A stretch of 63,547 nt of DNA from Aestuariivita sp. (GTDB lineage Bacteria > Pseudomonadota > Alphaproteobacteria > Rhodobacterales > Rhodobacteraceae): the NCBI RefSeq assembly GCF_021404545.1, contig NZ_JAAWWD010000011.1:1-63547 (forward strand). Reading direction: 5' to 3'. Under the pieces are notes generated by a model. That model was given only the letters and a program-made list of their open reading frames with translations, made no database searches and had not been told where the DNA came from. Shown piece by piece: positions 9,108 to 18,350 of this stretch. Numbering within the stretch: the stretch's first letter is position 1; every line of letters begins with the position of its first letter. The translations under genes were made by a program, and so were the position numbers.

Positions 9108-10493
9108 TCAGAGTGTGCCGTCCCCCTTGGGCAGGCATATCGCAAAGACCGTCCCGGAGTCGTCGGTCTTTTTCAGTTCCAGCATACCGCCATGACCCCG
9201 CACGAGTTCAGCGGCGATGGCCAGGCCCAGACCAGACCCCCCTTTGCGGGCACCGCCCTGGAACGGGGTAAACAGATGTTCGCGCGCCTTGGGTGGCAGG
9301 CCGGGGCCGGTATCGGAAATCTCGATCCACCAGGCCTCGTCATCCTCATAGGCGCGCACGTTGATTTCCCCGGGTTGGCCGGTTGAGGCAATCGCCTGCC
9401 GCGCATTGCGGACAAGATTGGAGATCACGCGGAACAGCTGTTCGGGATCGGCGCGCAGGCTCATCATCGCCGGGATATCCTCGGCAAAGCTGATAGATCT
9501 GCTGTCCTCGCTCAGTCGCTCGCTGTCGAGCACGTCCGAGACCACGTCAATCAGCTGAAACACCGCCAGGGTCGGCGCAGGCTCTTCGGCACGTCCGAAG
9601 GCCAAGGTGCTCTCGCACAGCGACACCGCACGGCGGATCGAGTTCACGAGCTTGGGGGCCAGTCGGCTGACCAGAGGGTCTTCGCTCAACTCGATACGGT
9701 CGGTGAAGAGCTGGGCCGAGGTGAGGATGTTGCGCAAATCGTGGCTGACCTTGGCAACAGCGCCGCCCAGCTGCGCCAGCCGTTCCTTTTGCTTGAGCGA
9801 ATGGGTGAGGTCGGTCTGCAACTGAAAAAGCGCCTCTTCGGCTTCGCGCAGTTCCGTCACACCGGCACCGGGCTGGATGATGCGCCGGGCATCCTCCGGC
9901 GCGCTGGCATAGCGCTGCATCGAGCCGACCACCCGCTTGATCGGTTTAACCAGAAAGATCCGCACCGCGATGAACAACAACAGCGCCGTAAAGATCGAGA
10001 TCACTGCCGACAAAATCAGTATGCGGATGCCGAATTCGATCATCGCCTCGCGCATCGGCCGGGTGTCCATCGTCACCTCGATCAGAAGGCCCGCTTCGCG
10101 CACCGGCGCGCCGATCACCCGGATCACCTCGTTTTCCGGCCGGGCCAGGCGCCACATCGCATCGCGGATCAGCACGAATGCCCCGGGATCGCGCAGATCG
10201 ACCGTCATTTCGATCGGGCGCGGCATCGGCGAGGACAGCACCAGCTGACGCACCTCGTCACGGCGCAACACCACGTTGAACACCTCGGCATTCTCCAGCA
10301 GTTCCTTTTCCAGCTCGCTGGTGAGCATGTCATCGGCCAAAAGCGCAAGCGACGCGATTTGTGCCCGTTCGAGCCGGTCGAGCATATAATCTTCACGGAA
10401 CCGCGCGACCGAGGGCACAAAGATCAAGACCTCTGCCAACATCACAAAGATGATGGTCAGGATCAGGAACCTGCCCGACAGCGAGTTGAGCAT
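9108..10493 (-). CDS. Sensor histidine kinase
   Basis: A membrane two-component kinase of 461 residues: TM1 at about 8-28, a periplasmic sensor region of about 120 residues, TM2 at about 155-182, a HAMP-like linker, a HisKA H-box with phospho-acceptor His251 (VSHDLRNIL), and an HATPase domain with N box NLVRNARQA, DTGPGLP and GSGLGLAI. No response regulator is adjacent. It lies 15 bases after the MerA-like flavoprotein gene on the same strand, so the two probably share a transcript. The signal sensed is unknown. Confidence 0.92.
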   Translation of the reverse strand: MLNSLSGRFLILTIIFVMLAEVLIFVPSVARFREDYMLDRLERAQIASLALLADDMLTSELEKELLENAEVFNVVLRRDEVRQLVLSSPMPRPIEMTVDLRDPGAFVLIRDAMWRLARPENEVIRVIGAPVREAGLLIEVTMDTRPMREAMIEFGIRILILSAVISIFTALLLFIAVRIFLVKPIKRVVGSMQRYASAPEDARRIIQPGAGVTELREAEEALFQLQTDLTHSLKQKERLAQLGGAVAKVSHDLRNILTSAQLFTDRIELSEDPLVSRLAPKLVNSIRRAVSLCESTLAFGRAEEPAPTLAVFQLIDVVSDVLDSERLSEDSRSISFAEDIPAMMSLRADPEQLFRVISNLVRNARQAIASTGQPGEINVRAYEDDEAWWIEISDTGPGLPPKAREHLFTPFQGGARKGGSGLGLAIAAELVRGHGGMLELKKTDDSGTVFAICLPKGDGTL

Positions 10494-10508
10494 ACGGCCT
10501 CTCTTGGG

Positions 10509-11927
10509 TTACGGGATCCAGCGCTGGACAAAGCGGACGACCCGTTTGACCGTAGGGTTATCAAACAATCGCGGTGTGAAATAGGCCCCAGCGGCGCGTT
10601 TGTTCACCTCACCGATGGTGGGATAAGGGCTGACCATAGCGGCGATCTGGCTCATCTTCATCTTGTTGGCCAGCGCCAGCGCCCAAAGGTTGATCAACTC
10701 GCCTGCCTGATACCCCACAATCGAGGCGCCCACGGGCCGTCCCTTGACCACCATTACCTTGATCAGTCCCCTGGTCTTGCGTTCCGCAATCGCGCGGTCG
10801 TTGTGGAGATATTCGAACCGCACGACCTCCAGCTTGGTCCCGTGTTCCCTACGCGCCTGCGCCTCGGTCAAACCGACCTGGGCCAGTTCGGGATCGGTAT
10901 AGGTCGCCCAGGGGATATGCGCGATCCTGACCTTGGACGGCAAGCCGAACAGCATCGACCGGATGATGACACCGGCGTGATAGCCCGCCACATGGGTGAA
11001 TTGCAGCCCGCCCGCCACATCGCCGATGGCATAGACCTTCTTGTTGGTGGTGCGCAGGCTTGCGTCGGTCTGGATCCCGGTCTTTGTGGTCTTGATACCC
11101 GCCGCCTCCAGGCCCAGCCGGTCGGTATTGCTTTGCCGCCCGACCGCCATCAACAGATGCGAGCCTTTGAACAGGCGGCCATCCTTGGTGTGGATCTCGA
11201 TCGCGCCTGCGGCACCGGTGATCTTTTCGGCCAGAGCATCTTCGGCGATCTCGACCCCTTCGTCGCGCAGGCTGTCCAGCACGACCTTGGCAAGCTCGGG
11301 ATCGTCCTTGCCCAGCGCCTTGGCGCCTTCGATCACCGTGACCTTGCTGCCCAGGCGGATATGGGCCTGGGCCATCTCCATTCCGATAGGACCCCCGCCA
11401 ACGATCAGCAGGTGATCGGGGCGCGCGCGCAGATCGAAGATCGTCTCGTTGGTCTCGTAGGGCACGTCCTCAAGCCCTGGCACCGGCGGCACGAAGGGGC
11501 GCGAGCCCGTGGCGATCACCACGCGCCTTGCGCTGATCACATAGTCGCCCGCCGCGACTTCGGCGGGAGAGATGAAGGTGCCAAATTCGCGGATGACACG
11601 GACGCCGAACCCCTCGAACCGTTCCTGACTGTCGACCGGCGCGATCTGGGCGATCACGTCATGCACGTGATCCTTGGCGGCGGCATAGTCGATCCGGGGC
11701 ACCACGTCGGCCACACCGTATTGCCCGGCATGGGCCTGCGCGTAAGCGGCCTTGCCACTGGCGATCAGCGCCTTGGACGGCACACACCCGAAGTTCAGGC
11801 AATCGCCGCCCATCTTGTGCCCTTCGAGCAGGACCACATCGGCCCCCATCTGGCTGGCGCCCGCAGCCACGGACAGGCCACCGGACCCGGCGCCAATGAC
11901 CAGGATGTCGGTCTTGATACGTTCCAT
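10509..11927 (-). CDS. MerA-like FAD/NAD(P) disulfide oxidoreductase
   Basis: 472 residues of the class I pyridine nucleotide-disulfide oxidoreductase family: FAD site GAGSGGLSVA, redox-active GGDCLNFGCVPSK (C-x4-C), NAD(P) site VGGGPIGMEMA, and second FAD motif VYAIGDVAG. The C-terminal motif reads SPYPTIGE, so Tyr replaces the His of lipoamide dehydrogenase, as in mercuric reductase-like proteins. There is no HMA domain and no C-terminal Cys pair, so mercury reduction is unlikely. It sits directly after a TVP38 gene, an association known in several bacteria. The substrate is unknown. Confidence 0.87.
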   Translation of the reverse strand: MERIKTDILVIGAGSGGLSVAAGASQMGADVVLLEGHKMGGDCLNFGCVPSKALIASGKAAYAQAHAGQYGVADVVPRIDYAAAKDHVHDVIAQIAPVDSQERFEGFGVRVIREFGTFISPAEVAAGDYVISARRVVIATGSRPFVPPVPGLEDVPYETNETIFDLRARPDHLLIVGGGPIGMEMAQAHIRLGSKVTVIEGAKALGKDDPELAKVVLDSLRDEGVEIAEDALAEKITGAAGAIEIHTKDGRLFKGSHLLMAVGRQSNTDRLGLEAAGIKTTKTGIQTDASLRTTNKKVYAIGDVAGGLQFTHVAGYHAGVIIRSMLFGLPSKVRIAHIPWATYTDPELAQVGLTEAQARREHGTKLEVVRFEYLHNDRAIAERKTRGLIKVMVVKGRPVGASIVGYQAGELINLWALALANKMKMSQIAAMVSPYPTIGEVNKRAAGAYFTPRLFDNPTVKRVVRFVQRWIP

Positions 11928-11932
11928 GAGGC

Positions 11933-12676
11933 TCAGATCTCTTTCTTGCCGCGAATGGCTTTGACCACAATGGGAAGGGCGGCCAGAGCAGCCAGACCCA
12001 GGATCGGGCCGATAACCTGCGGCGCCCAGAGCAGTGACAGGTCCGGGTTTTCTCCGCGATCGAACACGGCCCCCACACCCACACCGATCCAGGTAAAGAC
12101 CAGCGCGCCCGGAATGATGCCCAGCGCCGTGGTCCAGAAGAAGTTAAAGAACCGCACCCCCACAAGCGCAGGCACCAGATTGGCGACGAAGAAGGGCACC
12201 GCGGGCACCAAGCGCAACAAAAACAGCACGCTGATCTCGTTCTCGCGCAATCCGGTCTGGAGCTTTTTGAGTTTGCCATCAGAGGCTTGGATCTTGGCCA
12301 TCAGCATGTCACCCAGGCCCCAGCGGGCCGCGGCAAAGATCAGGCTGGCCCCGATGGTGGCGGAAAACACATTGAACACAGTGCCCGCCGCGAGGCCGAA
12401 CAGGAACCCGCCCGTGACCGAGGCGACGGCAGCACCAGGCAGCGAAAACGCCACGATCGCCACATAGATCAGGACAAAGATCGCCGCGAGACCCGCGAAA
12501 TTCGCGTCGCGAAATGCCAAGAGCGCCTCGCGATTGTCACGCAAGGTCTCGAAACTCAGCGTGTCGCGCAGCACAAATGCCCCAATAATCGCCACAGTTA
12601 GAATAGCGAGGAGCGGCAGATGCCGATTGAGCCCGCGCTTGGCGGGTGCGGCGGTATGTTCGGCGTGATCGGTCAT
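11933..12676 (-). CDS. TVP38/TMEM64 family membrane protein
   Basis: A 247-residue membrane protein of the SNARE-associated (DedA-related) superfamily, with about six hydrophobic segments and the signature GGFLFGLAAG followed by FLLRLVPAVPFF. Relatives are thought to act in lipid scrambling or transport. The start at 12676 has GGAG upstream and is preferred over 12709. The stop lies five bases before the flavoprotein start codon, pointing to one operon: TVP38, flavoprotein, kinase. Confidence 0.87.
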   Translation of the reverse strand: MTDHAEHTAAPAKRGLNRHLPLLAILTVAIIGAFVLRDTLSFETLRDNREALLAFRDANFAGLAAIFVLIYVAIVAFSLPGAAVASVTGGFLFGLAAGTVFNVFSATIGASLIFAAARWGLGDMLMAKIQASDGKLKKLQTGLRENEISVLFLLRLVPAVPFFVANLVPALVGVRFFNFFWTTALGIIPGALVFTWIGVGVGAVFDRGENPDLSLLWAPQVIGPILGLAALAALPIVVKAIRGKKEI

Positions 12677-12869
12677 GCCGGTCTCCTGCGTGGTGTCAGG
12701 CCTCAACATGTACCTCTCCAGGGTGATGTGGTACCCTCTTCACGCCTGCTTGATGCGGGGTGACAGGTGACGTGAGGATTTTCCCGTTCCAGACGCTGGA
12801 TTGAAACAATTGCCGCTCTATCGCGGGATATTTGTTGCAGGAAGGTGGCCAAATCGACTGTCTGAGGGT

Positions 12870-12897
12870 TTGACTTAACTGCCAAGGCGCTTTAGAG
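12870..12897 (+). promoter_or_regulatory. Predicted promoter of rpmH-rnpA-yidD
   Basis: A -35-like TTGACT (12870-12875) and a -10-like TTAGAG (12892-12897), 16 bases apart, about 70 bases upstream of rpmH. The -10 box is weak, so confidence is moderate. Confidence 0.4.
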
Positions 12898-12965
12898 GAC
12901 GGGCTTCGATTACATGACCGGGGGCGAATCCGCGCCGCCTGGCCCCAAAAACCGGAGTTGGAGCG

Positions 12966-13100
12966 ATGAAACGCACCTATCAACCCTCGAACCTTGTTCG
13001 CAAGCGCCGCCACGGGTTCCGCGCCCGCATGGCGACCAAGGCGGGACGCAAGATCCTGAACGCGCGCCGTGCCCGCGGCCGCAAAGAGCTGAGCGCCTAA
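12966..13100 (+). CDS. rpmH: 50S ribosomal protein L34
   Basis: A 44-residue basic protein ([20 protein letters not shown] start, ending GRKELSA), the normal length for L34, a late-assembling component of the large subunit. A GGAG site lies four bases before the ATG. It heads the conserved rpmH-rnpA-yidD block. Confidence 0.98.
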   Translation: MKRTYQPSNLVRKRRHGFRARMATKAGRKILNARRARGRKELSA

Positions 13101-13134
13101 GCGCGTCTTCAGCCGCGCGAGTTTTCTTGAGCTT

Positions 13135-13545
13135 ATGACACCGCCGGAGGCCCCCATGGATGGCTCAGCCACCCAAGGGAATATACCTCCGGCGGTGTCC
13201 GTTTGTCTGACCGTGCTCAAGAAGCGCTCGGATTTTCTGCGCGCGGCCCGTGCGCGCAGGCAAGGCACTTCCGGCATGATGGTCCAGGCACGCGCACGCG
13301 GCCCGAATGAGGGTCCGGGCATGCGCGTGGGCTTTACCTGCTCCAAGAAGGTCGGCAACGCCGTGGCGCGCAACCGCGCCAAGCGTCGGCTGCGCGAGGT
13401 CGCGCGCCTTGTGCTGCCAATGCATGGTCACGACGGGTGGGATTACGTGCTGATCGGGCGCGCGGAGGCGACCGCCAGCCTCCCGTTCGAGCGGCTCCAG
13501 GACGATTTGCGCATGGCATTGCGCAAGATCCATGGCCCGGCATGA
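13135..13545 (+). CDS. rnpA: Ribonuclease P protein component
   Basis: Protein subunit of RNase P, which trims the 5' leader of pre-tRNA with the M1 RNA. The family core begins at [10 protein letters not shown] and holds the RNR signature region [15 protein letters not shown] near residue 80. The 136-residue form has an N-terminal extension starting MTPPE. An alternative ATG at 13156 has GGAGG five bases upstream, but both starts lie in or inside a 14-bp inverted repeat. The stop overlaps yidD by four bases. Confidence 0.93.
   Translation: MTPPEAPMDGSATQGNIPPAVSVCLTVLKKRSDFLRAARARRQGTSGMMVQARARGPNEGPGMRVGFTCSKKVGNAVARNRAKRRLREVARLVLPMHGHDGWDYVLIGRAEATASLPFERLQDDLRMALRKIHGPA
13137..13199 (+). 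promoter_or_regulatory. Long inverted repeat over the rnpA start and SD
   Basis: GACACCGCCGGAGG (13137-13150) is the perfect reverse complement of 13186-13199, giving a 14-bp GC-rich stem with a 35-base loop. The left arm contains the GGAGG that would serve the ATG at 13156, and that ATG is in the loop. In mRNA the stem should hide this ribosome binding site. The structure is seen directly; control of translation is inferred. Confidence 0.6.
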
Positions 13546-13793
13546 GTCCGCTGGCCCACATCGCCGCCCTGCCGGTGCGCGCCTATCGGCTGATCTTTTC
13601 GCCCTGGGTCGGCTTTAACTGTCGCTATCAGCCGACATGCAGTGTCTACGCGCTTGAAGCGTTGGAGCGGCACGGGGCCGTAAAGGGCAGCGTTCTGGCG
13701 CTGCGCCGGATCGGGCGCTGTCATCCCCTGGGCGGTTCGGGATACGATCCGGTGCCGGATGCCGACACCAAAGACCAATCCAAGGATCGCTAA
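13542..13793 (+). CDS. yidD: YidD membrane protein insertion efficiency factor
   Basis: 83 residues with the family hallmarks [11 protein letters not shown], the Cys motif [14 protein letters not shown], and [15 protein letters not shown]. YidD is a small amphipathic inner-face protein that aids insertion by YidC. The start ATG at 13542 overlaps the rnpA stop (ATGA). yidC itself is 4.5 kb downstream in this genome, separated by unrelated genes. Confidence 0.95.
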   Translation: MSPLAHIAALPVRAYRLIFSPWVGFNCRYQPTCSVYALEALERHGAVKGSVLALRRIGRCHPLGGSGYDPVPDADTKDQSKDR

Positions 13794-13989
13794 CGACCGA
13801 AGTCTTCAGGCAATCCGTGCGGCCCATGATAGGCGTGATCTGCACGACGCATTTGCCGATAGTGACAAGATTGCGGGCAATCGCGGTGATGGCAGTGCAA
13901 GCTTTGCTCGCCTGGCCCAGACGACCAGACGGAAGGTTCGGTGCCTGGGGGCGCAACGGGCCGCCTGGATCGCCTGATGGACACAGCCG

Positions 13990-14916
13990 CTAAACCAAAA
14001 GGGCCTGATCGGCGATGTTGGTGGCCCGCCTGGTGGGCATCTGATCCGCAGCACGCCCCGACAGGGTCAGTGCCATATCTTGCAGAAATCCATCATTGTC
14101 GAACCACCAGCGATGCGAATAGGTCATTGTCTGGTCCGAGGTCGGCACATCCTTTTTGTATTGCTCGTTGCAATAAACGTCCTGGTGCCCCGTGGCCAGC
14201 AAGCTCGGCATCCCGACATGTCCCACACGCTCACGTCCGCCATTGATCAGACCTCCGGACAGGGCAAGGACGCGGTCGCGACCGGAATAGTAGTTGGTGA
14301 ACCGGCGGCTGCGCTGGTTCAGAACCAGCGATCCCCAGGCGCCTCTCTCGAGCCAGACACTGTCAACGTCGCCCGCGGCAAAGATCACCTGATCGGCGCT
14401 CCAAGCGCCCTGTCCCGGCCCGATCGCATCGCCGAAATCTGAAAACCCGCGCAGGACCACCAAGGCGCCCATGGAATGCGCCATCAGATGGACCCGTGGT
14501 TTGGGAGACATGCCCAGCAACGGCACCATCCCGTCTTTCACCAGATACTGAGCCACCTCTTTGGCATCAGACCGGTCCCGATTGTAGTTGAGCACCGAGC
14601 CATCGCTGGGCCAGTCATAGCTCACGACCGCGCCGGTATAGCCATGTGCCCTCAGGCCTGTCTCCATCCTCTCCATCCGGCGCAGCATGTCGGCCTGCGA
14701 TGTGTTAAACCCATGCACATAGATCACAACATCGCGGGTGCCGCCCGCTTGCCTGACCTGCGCCAGCCAGTTGTCGCGCGACAGGATGCCGCCCGCCCAT
14801 CCGCCGCCGCCCGGATTGGTGCCGGTGATGGCCACATAACGGGTCAGCGCGGCCGGATTGTTGGTGAATTTTTTTTGTTGCGCGTTGAAGGTGCGCCGGG
14901 AAAAGAACAATGCCAT
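13990..14916 (-). CDS. Alpha/beta hydrolase (DUF900-like)
   Basis: 308 residues. The core shows VIYVHGFNTS near residue 62 (oxyanion region), VSYDWPSDGS, and the nucleophile elbow LMAHSMGALV with Ser near residue 130, as in the DUF900 esterase-like family. There is no clear signal peptide. The start at 14916 (MALFFSRR) is chosen because earlier codons run into the neighbouring lipoprotein gene, although no strong binding site precedes it. The substrate is unknown. Confidence 0.75.
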   Translation of the reverse strand: MALFFSRRTFNAQQKKFTNNPAALTRYVAITGTNPGGGGWAGGILSRDNWLAQVRQAGGTRDVVIYVHGFNTSQADMLRRMERMETGLRAHGYTGAVVSYDWPSDGSVLNYNRDRSDAKEVAQYLVKDGMVPLLGMSPKPRVHLMAHSMGALVVLRGFSDFGDAIGPGQGAWSADQVIFAAGDVDSVWLERGAWGSLVLNQRSRRFTNYYSGRDRVLALSGGLINGGRERVGHVGMPSLLATGHQDVYCNEQYKKDVPTSDQTMTYSHRWWFDNDGFLQDMALTLSGRAADQMPTRRATNIADQALLV

Positions 14917-14989
14917 GGAAAAGCCTATGAGGAGATTGATGAAAGCTCCACTATGGCATTGATTGTAGGATCCGCAAATCCCGTGCGGA

Positions 14990-15520
14990 TCAGGACAGTT
15001 TTTCAAAGATGATGATGACCTCGCCGATATCCACGCCAAACCGTTTCATATAGGCACGGTTCAAGAGCCGATCCCCGGACAGCAGCCACATCCAATCGTC
15101 GAAGGTCACACGCAGGGTGCCCTCGGGCACAGGCAGGTCGATGGTGTAGTGCCAGTTGAACGTGTCGCCCCGCTCCTTGCCCCGGGCGGTTCCGATCACC
15201 CCAGGCGCTGTCCCGGTCCAGCTGTCTGGGCCTGTCTTTGTGAGGGTCCAGACACGCCGCTCGGTCGAAGCGTCCTCGTAAACGAAGTCCTCAACCAGGG
15301 TCAGCCGCTGCCCGTCCCAGGTGCCGGTTATGTCAACCTCGAACCGGCGGCGGACGGTACCGAAGACATCCTGGAACTGACCATAGGCCTTGGATTGTCC
15401 GTGGAAGAACACCTCCAGATCGAGCTTGCGATCCGACACTTGGGGATCTTCGAGTGCAGGCTTGCCGGTACACGCAACGAGAAATACGGCCAGACAGGCA
15501 AAGACGATCAGATGGCGCAT
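14990..15520 (-). CDS. DUF3833 family lipoprotein
   Basis: 176 residues with a lipoprotein signal (MRHLIVFACLAVFLVAC, lipobox LVAC with Cys17) followed by a lipocalin-like beta-rich domain typical of DUF3833 (FFHGQSKAYGQFQDVFG, RRFEVDITGTWDG, YMKRFGVDIGEVIIIFEK). It is probably anchored in the outer membrane; the role of the family is unknown. AGGAGG lies seven bases before the ATG at 15520. A same-strand hydrolase gene follows. Confidence 0.88.
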   Translation of the reverse strand: MRHLIVFACLAVFLVACTGKPALEDPQVSDRKLDLEVFFHGQSKAYGQFQDVFGTVRRRFEVDITGTWDGQRLTLVEDFVYEDASTERRVWTLTKTGPDSWTGTAPGVIGTARGKERGDTFNWHYTIDLPVPEGTLRVTFDDWMWLLSGDRLLNRAYMKRFGVDIGEVIIIFEKLS

Positions 15521-15589
15521 GGTCCGCCTCCTTGAATTCGGATGCTCAAGAAAGTGGCGCGTGGCGCGGATCTGTCGAGGCTGGGCGCG

Positions 15590-15634
15590 CAGAAAATGAC
15601 GCATTTTCTGGGCCATTTTCTGTGTCAGAAAATG
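15590..15634. repeat. Two adjacent CAGAAAATG/CATTTTCTG palindromes
   Basis: CAGAAAATG-ACG-CATTTTCTG (15590-15610) is followed after three bases by CATTTTCTG-TGT-CAGAAAATG (15614-15634), so four half-sites alternate in orientation. The first palindrome is the same core as that at 5836-5858. It lies between the divergent DUF3833 and ttcA genes. Confidence 0.7.
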
Positions 15635-15722
15635 CGGCGCCTTTGACCCGGCCATGGCCAACGCACCCGAGCGCAATCTCCGCATCTTGCCGTCGGCTTG
15701 GCAAGGCACTAAAGCCTGTGGC

Positions 15723-16604
15723 ATGCGTGACACGCCCGATGATGATATCCACGCTCTTTTTGCCGGAGCTCCCGGCAGCACAGAGTTTCGCAAGCTGCGC
15801 AAGCGGATCGTGCGCCAAACCCGTGAGGCGATCCAGCAGTACGGCATGATCCGGCGCGGCCCCAATCCCGACAGATGGCTTGTCTGCCTTTCGGGCGGCA
15901 AGGACAGCTATACCTTGTTGGCCGTACTTTATGAGTTGCAGTGGCGCGGGCTTTTGCCTGTGGACATTCTGGCGTGCAATCTCGATCAGGGCCAGCCTGG
16001 ATTTCCGGCAACCGTGCTGCCCGCATTTTTGGAAAAGATGGGGGTGCCACACCGGATTGAATACCAGGACACCTATTCGATTGTGATAGATAAAGTGCCC
16101 CAAGGCCGTACGTTTTGCGCGCTGTGCTCTCGATTGCGGCGCGGGCATCTGTATCGCATCGCACGCGAGGAAGGCTGCAGCGCCGTGGTGCTTGGCCATC
16201 ACCGGGACGACATCCTTGAGACCTTTTTCATGAACCTGTTTCACGGCGGCCGTCTGGCGACGATGCCTCCCAAGCTGGTGAATGAAGAGGGCGATCTTTT
16301 CCTCTATCGCCCCTTGGCCCATGTCGCCGAGGTGGATTGCGAGAAATTCGCCCGCGCCATGAACTATCCGATCATCCCTTGCGATCTGTGCGGCAGCCAG
16401 GACGGGCTACAACGCCAGCAGGTCAAACAGATCCTCGATGGGTGGGAAAAAAACAGCCCCGGCCGCCGCCAGGTGATGTTCCGGGCCTTGATGAACGCGC
16501 GCCCGTCGCATCTGCTCGATCCGAAATTGTTTGATTTCGCAGGTCTGGCCCTCAAATCCGAACAATTTGAGTCAAACGGGTCTGAAAATCCGATTTCGGA
16601 TTAA
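15723..16604 (+). CDS. ttcA: tRNA 2-thiocytidine(32) synthetase TtcA
   Basis: An ATP- and iron-sulfur-dependent enzyme that thiolates C32 of certain tRNAs. It contains the PP-loop [12 protein letters not shown] at about residues 55-66, the CALC pair near residue 136, a further Cys in the [10 protein letters not shown] region, and the LGHHRDD motif. The 293 residues from ATG 15723 match the family ([17 protein letters not shown]). An upstream ATG at 15654 would add 23 residues without family character; neither start has a strong binding site. Confidence 0.92.
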   Translation: MRDTPDDDIHALFAGAPGSTEFRKLRKRIVRQTREAIQQYGMIRRGPNPDRWLVCLSGGKDSYTLLAVLYELQWRGLLPVDILACNLDQGQPGFPATVLPAFLEKMGVPHRIEYQDTYSIVIDKVPQGRTFCALCSRLRRGHLYRIAREEGCSAVVLGHHRDDILETFFMNLFHGGRLATMPPKLVNEEGDLFLYRPLAHVAEVDCEKFARAMNYPIIPCDLCGSQDGLQRQQVKQILDGWEKNSPGRRQVMFRALMNARPSHLLDPKLFDFAGLALKSEQFESNGSENPISD

Positions 16605-16661
16605 GGACCAGGACACCTTGATCTCCTAGCGTCCTTGCACAGCCGTCAAGGAGGCTTTGCA

Positions 16662-18209
16662 GTGCCCACCCCCCGTCATCCCTCGGAACGAACCGGCACG
16701 CCGCACTTGGGACGCAGCGTGGCATTGCCCGCTTTGTTGGCGATGATACCGGCTGTGACGCTCAGTGCGTTTTGGCTGGGCGGCGAAGGCGCGCTGGCGG
16801 GTCTTGCCGTTGGATTGCCCGTCGGCCTTCTGATGTCGCGCATCATGGGGTCGTGGCGAAATGACCCGACCTTGCCCCGCGACAGTGTCACAGGTCTGAT
16901 GCTGCGCGATGGCTTTGATGTGGTGCTGGAGGACGTATTTGACAGATGCGCCGATGGCACCCTGAAATCTGCCTGTATTCTGGTGCAGATTGACGACGCC
17001 GAAGAGTTCCTTGCCAGACATGGGCAAGCCGCGATGGACGATCTGCTGCAAGTGACCAGCGACCGGATCCTTGGCACTCTGCGCGACGGGGAGAGCGTTG
17101 CGCGCCTGGCCGATAGCCGGTTTGCCATCTGCCTGCAATCGGTCCGCCAATTGGATTTGGAGCTCTGCATCCAATTGGCCGGTCGGCTGCAGGGCGTCAT
17201 CGAAGAGCCGCTGCGTGTGGGAGGCGCGACCTTGTATGTGTCCTGCGCCATTGGGTTTTGCCTGCGCAGCCGCGCGCCGTCAGGTGACGCGCAAGACTGG
17301 CTTTGCGCTGCGATCACCGCCCTGGATGAGGCGCGCCAGAACGGACCATCCTCCATCCGGGCCTTTGCGCCAGAGATGCAGACCCGCCGGGAGATCCGCA
17401 GGACCTTGCAGCAAACCGTGGTCAGCGCGCTGGACAACGGTGAGATAGGCCCCTGGTTTCAACCGCAGCTTTGTACCGACACGGGGCAGGTGTCGGGGTT
17501 CGAAGCTCTGGCGCGCTGGGTTCATGACACCCGCGGCACCATCGCGCCGGATCAATTCCTGCCCGCTTTGGAGGAACAGGGCCTGATGGAGCGATTGAGC
17601 GAGGTGATCCTCACCCAGTCGCTGAGCGCCTTGCGAGGTTGGGACGATGCCGGTCTTGCAGTGCCCAGGGTCTCGGTCAACCTGTCGCAAGACGATCTCA
17701 ACAATCCCAGGCTGTGTGACAAGATTTCCTGGGCGCTCGACCGGTTTGACCTGGGCCCCAACAGGCTTTGCCTCGAGATACTGGAAACCGTGATGTCGGA
17801 TGTGCCCAACGACACGGTCGCGCGCAACATCACGGGGCTCAACCAGCTGGGATGCGCGATTGATCTGGATGACTATGGCACGGGTCACGCTTCTATCGCA
17901 TCGCTGCGCCGGTTTCCGGTACACCGCATCAAGATCGACCGGTCCTTTGTCGTTAAATCGGACCGCGACCCCGAACAGCAACGGCTGATCGGCGCTCTTC
18001 TGACGATGGCGGAGCGGTTGGACCTGGAAACGTTGGCCGAGGGGGTCGAAACCGTCGGTGAACACGCGTTTCTGGCACAGCTTGGCTGCCACCATGTGCA
18101 GGGGTTCGGCATCGGTCGCCCGATGCCGTTCGACGAAACCCTGATGTGGTTGAGCAAACATGAGGCCAAGCTTCAGAGCGCCCCTCGCATCGGGCGCCAG
18201 ATTGGCTGA
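16662..18209 (+). CDS. EAL-domain c-di-GMP phosphodiesterase with degenerate GGDEF domain
   Basis: 515 residues: two hydrophobic N-terminal segments (about 20-60), a GGDEF-like domain (about 70-230) in which the signature is replaced by RLADSRF, and an EAL domain from about 245. The EAL domain keeps FEALARW, VNLS, LEILE, DDYGTGHAS, IKIDRSF, AEGVET and QGFGIGRPM, so hydrolysis of c-di-GMP is expected while synthesis is not. The start is GTG 16662, with AGGAGG seven bases upstream. It is membrane-associated. Confidence 0.88.
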   Translation: MPTPRHPSERTGTPHLGRSVALPALLAMIPAVTLSAFWLGGEGALAGLAVGLPVGLLMSRIMGSWRNDPTLPRDSVTGLMLRDGFDVVLEDVFDRCADGTLKSACILVQIDDAEEFLARHGQAAMDDLLQVTSDRILGTLRDGESVARLADSRFAICLQSVRQLDLELCIQLAGRLQGVIEEPLRVGGATLYVSCAIGFCLRSRAPSGDAQDWLCAAITALDEARQNGPSSIRAFAPEMQTRREIRRTLQQTVVSALDNGEIGPWFQPQLCTDTGQVSGFEALARWVHDTRGTIAPDQFLPALEEQGLMERLSEVILTQSLSALRGWDDAGLAVPRVSVNLSQDDLNNPRLCDKISWALDRFDLGPNRLCLEILETVMSDVPNDTVARNITGLNQLGCAIDLDDYGTGHASIASLRRFPVHRIKIDRSFVVKSDRDPEQQRLIGALLTMAERLDLETLAEGVETVGEHAFLAQLGCHHVQGFGIGRPMPFDETLMWLSKHEAKLQSAPRIGRQIG

Positions 18210-18350
18210 CAGCCCCCGGCGATCCGTGCAAGACCCCAAAGCATGCCCTCGGGCGCGGCCCTTGCGCCGACCGGGCCCGAATCTGCTTGACCTTTGGCCC
18301 GGCACTCTGTTGAACCCACCTGTCTGAATTGCATGAGGTGGCGGCCCCCG

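Noticed and set aside
9741-12467. Long plus-strand frame of about 900 codons opposite the kinase, flavoprotein and TVP38 genes
   Set aside because: His/Asp/Gln/Arg-rich translation typical of antisense to high-GC genes; the minus-strand genes carry complete motifs.
12966-13793. rpmH-rnpA-yidD as a marker of the replication origin
   Set aside because: The block is near oriC in some bacteria, but in alphaproteobacteria this linkage is not kept and no dnaA or DnaA-box cluster is present.
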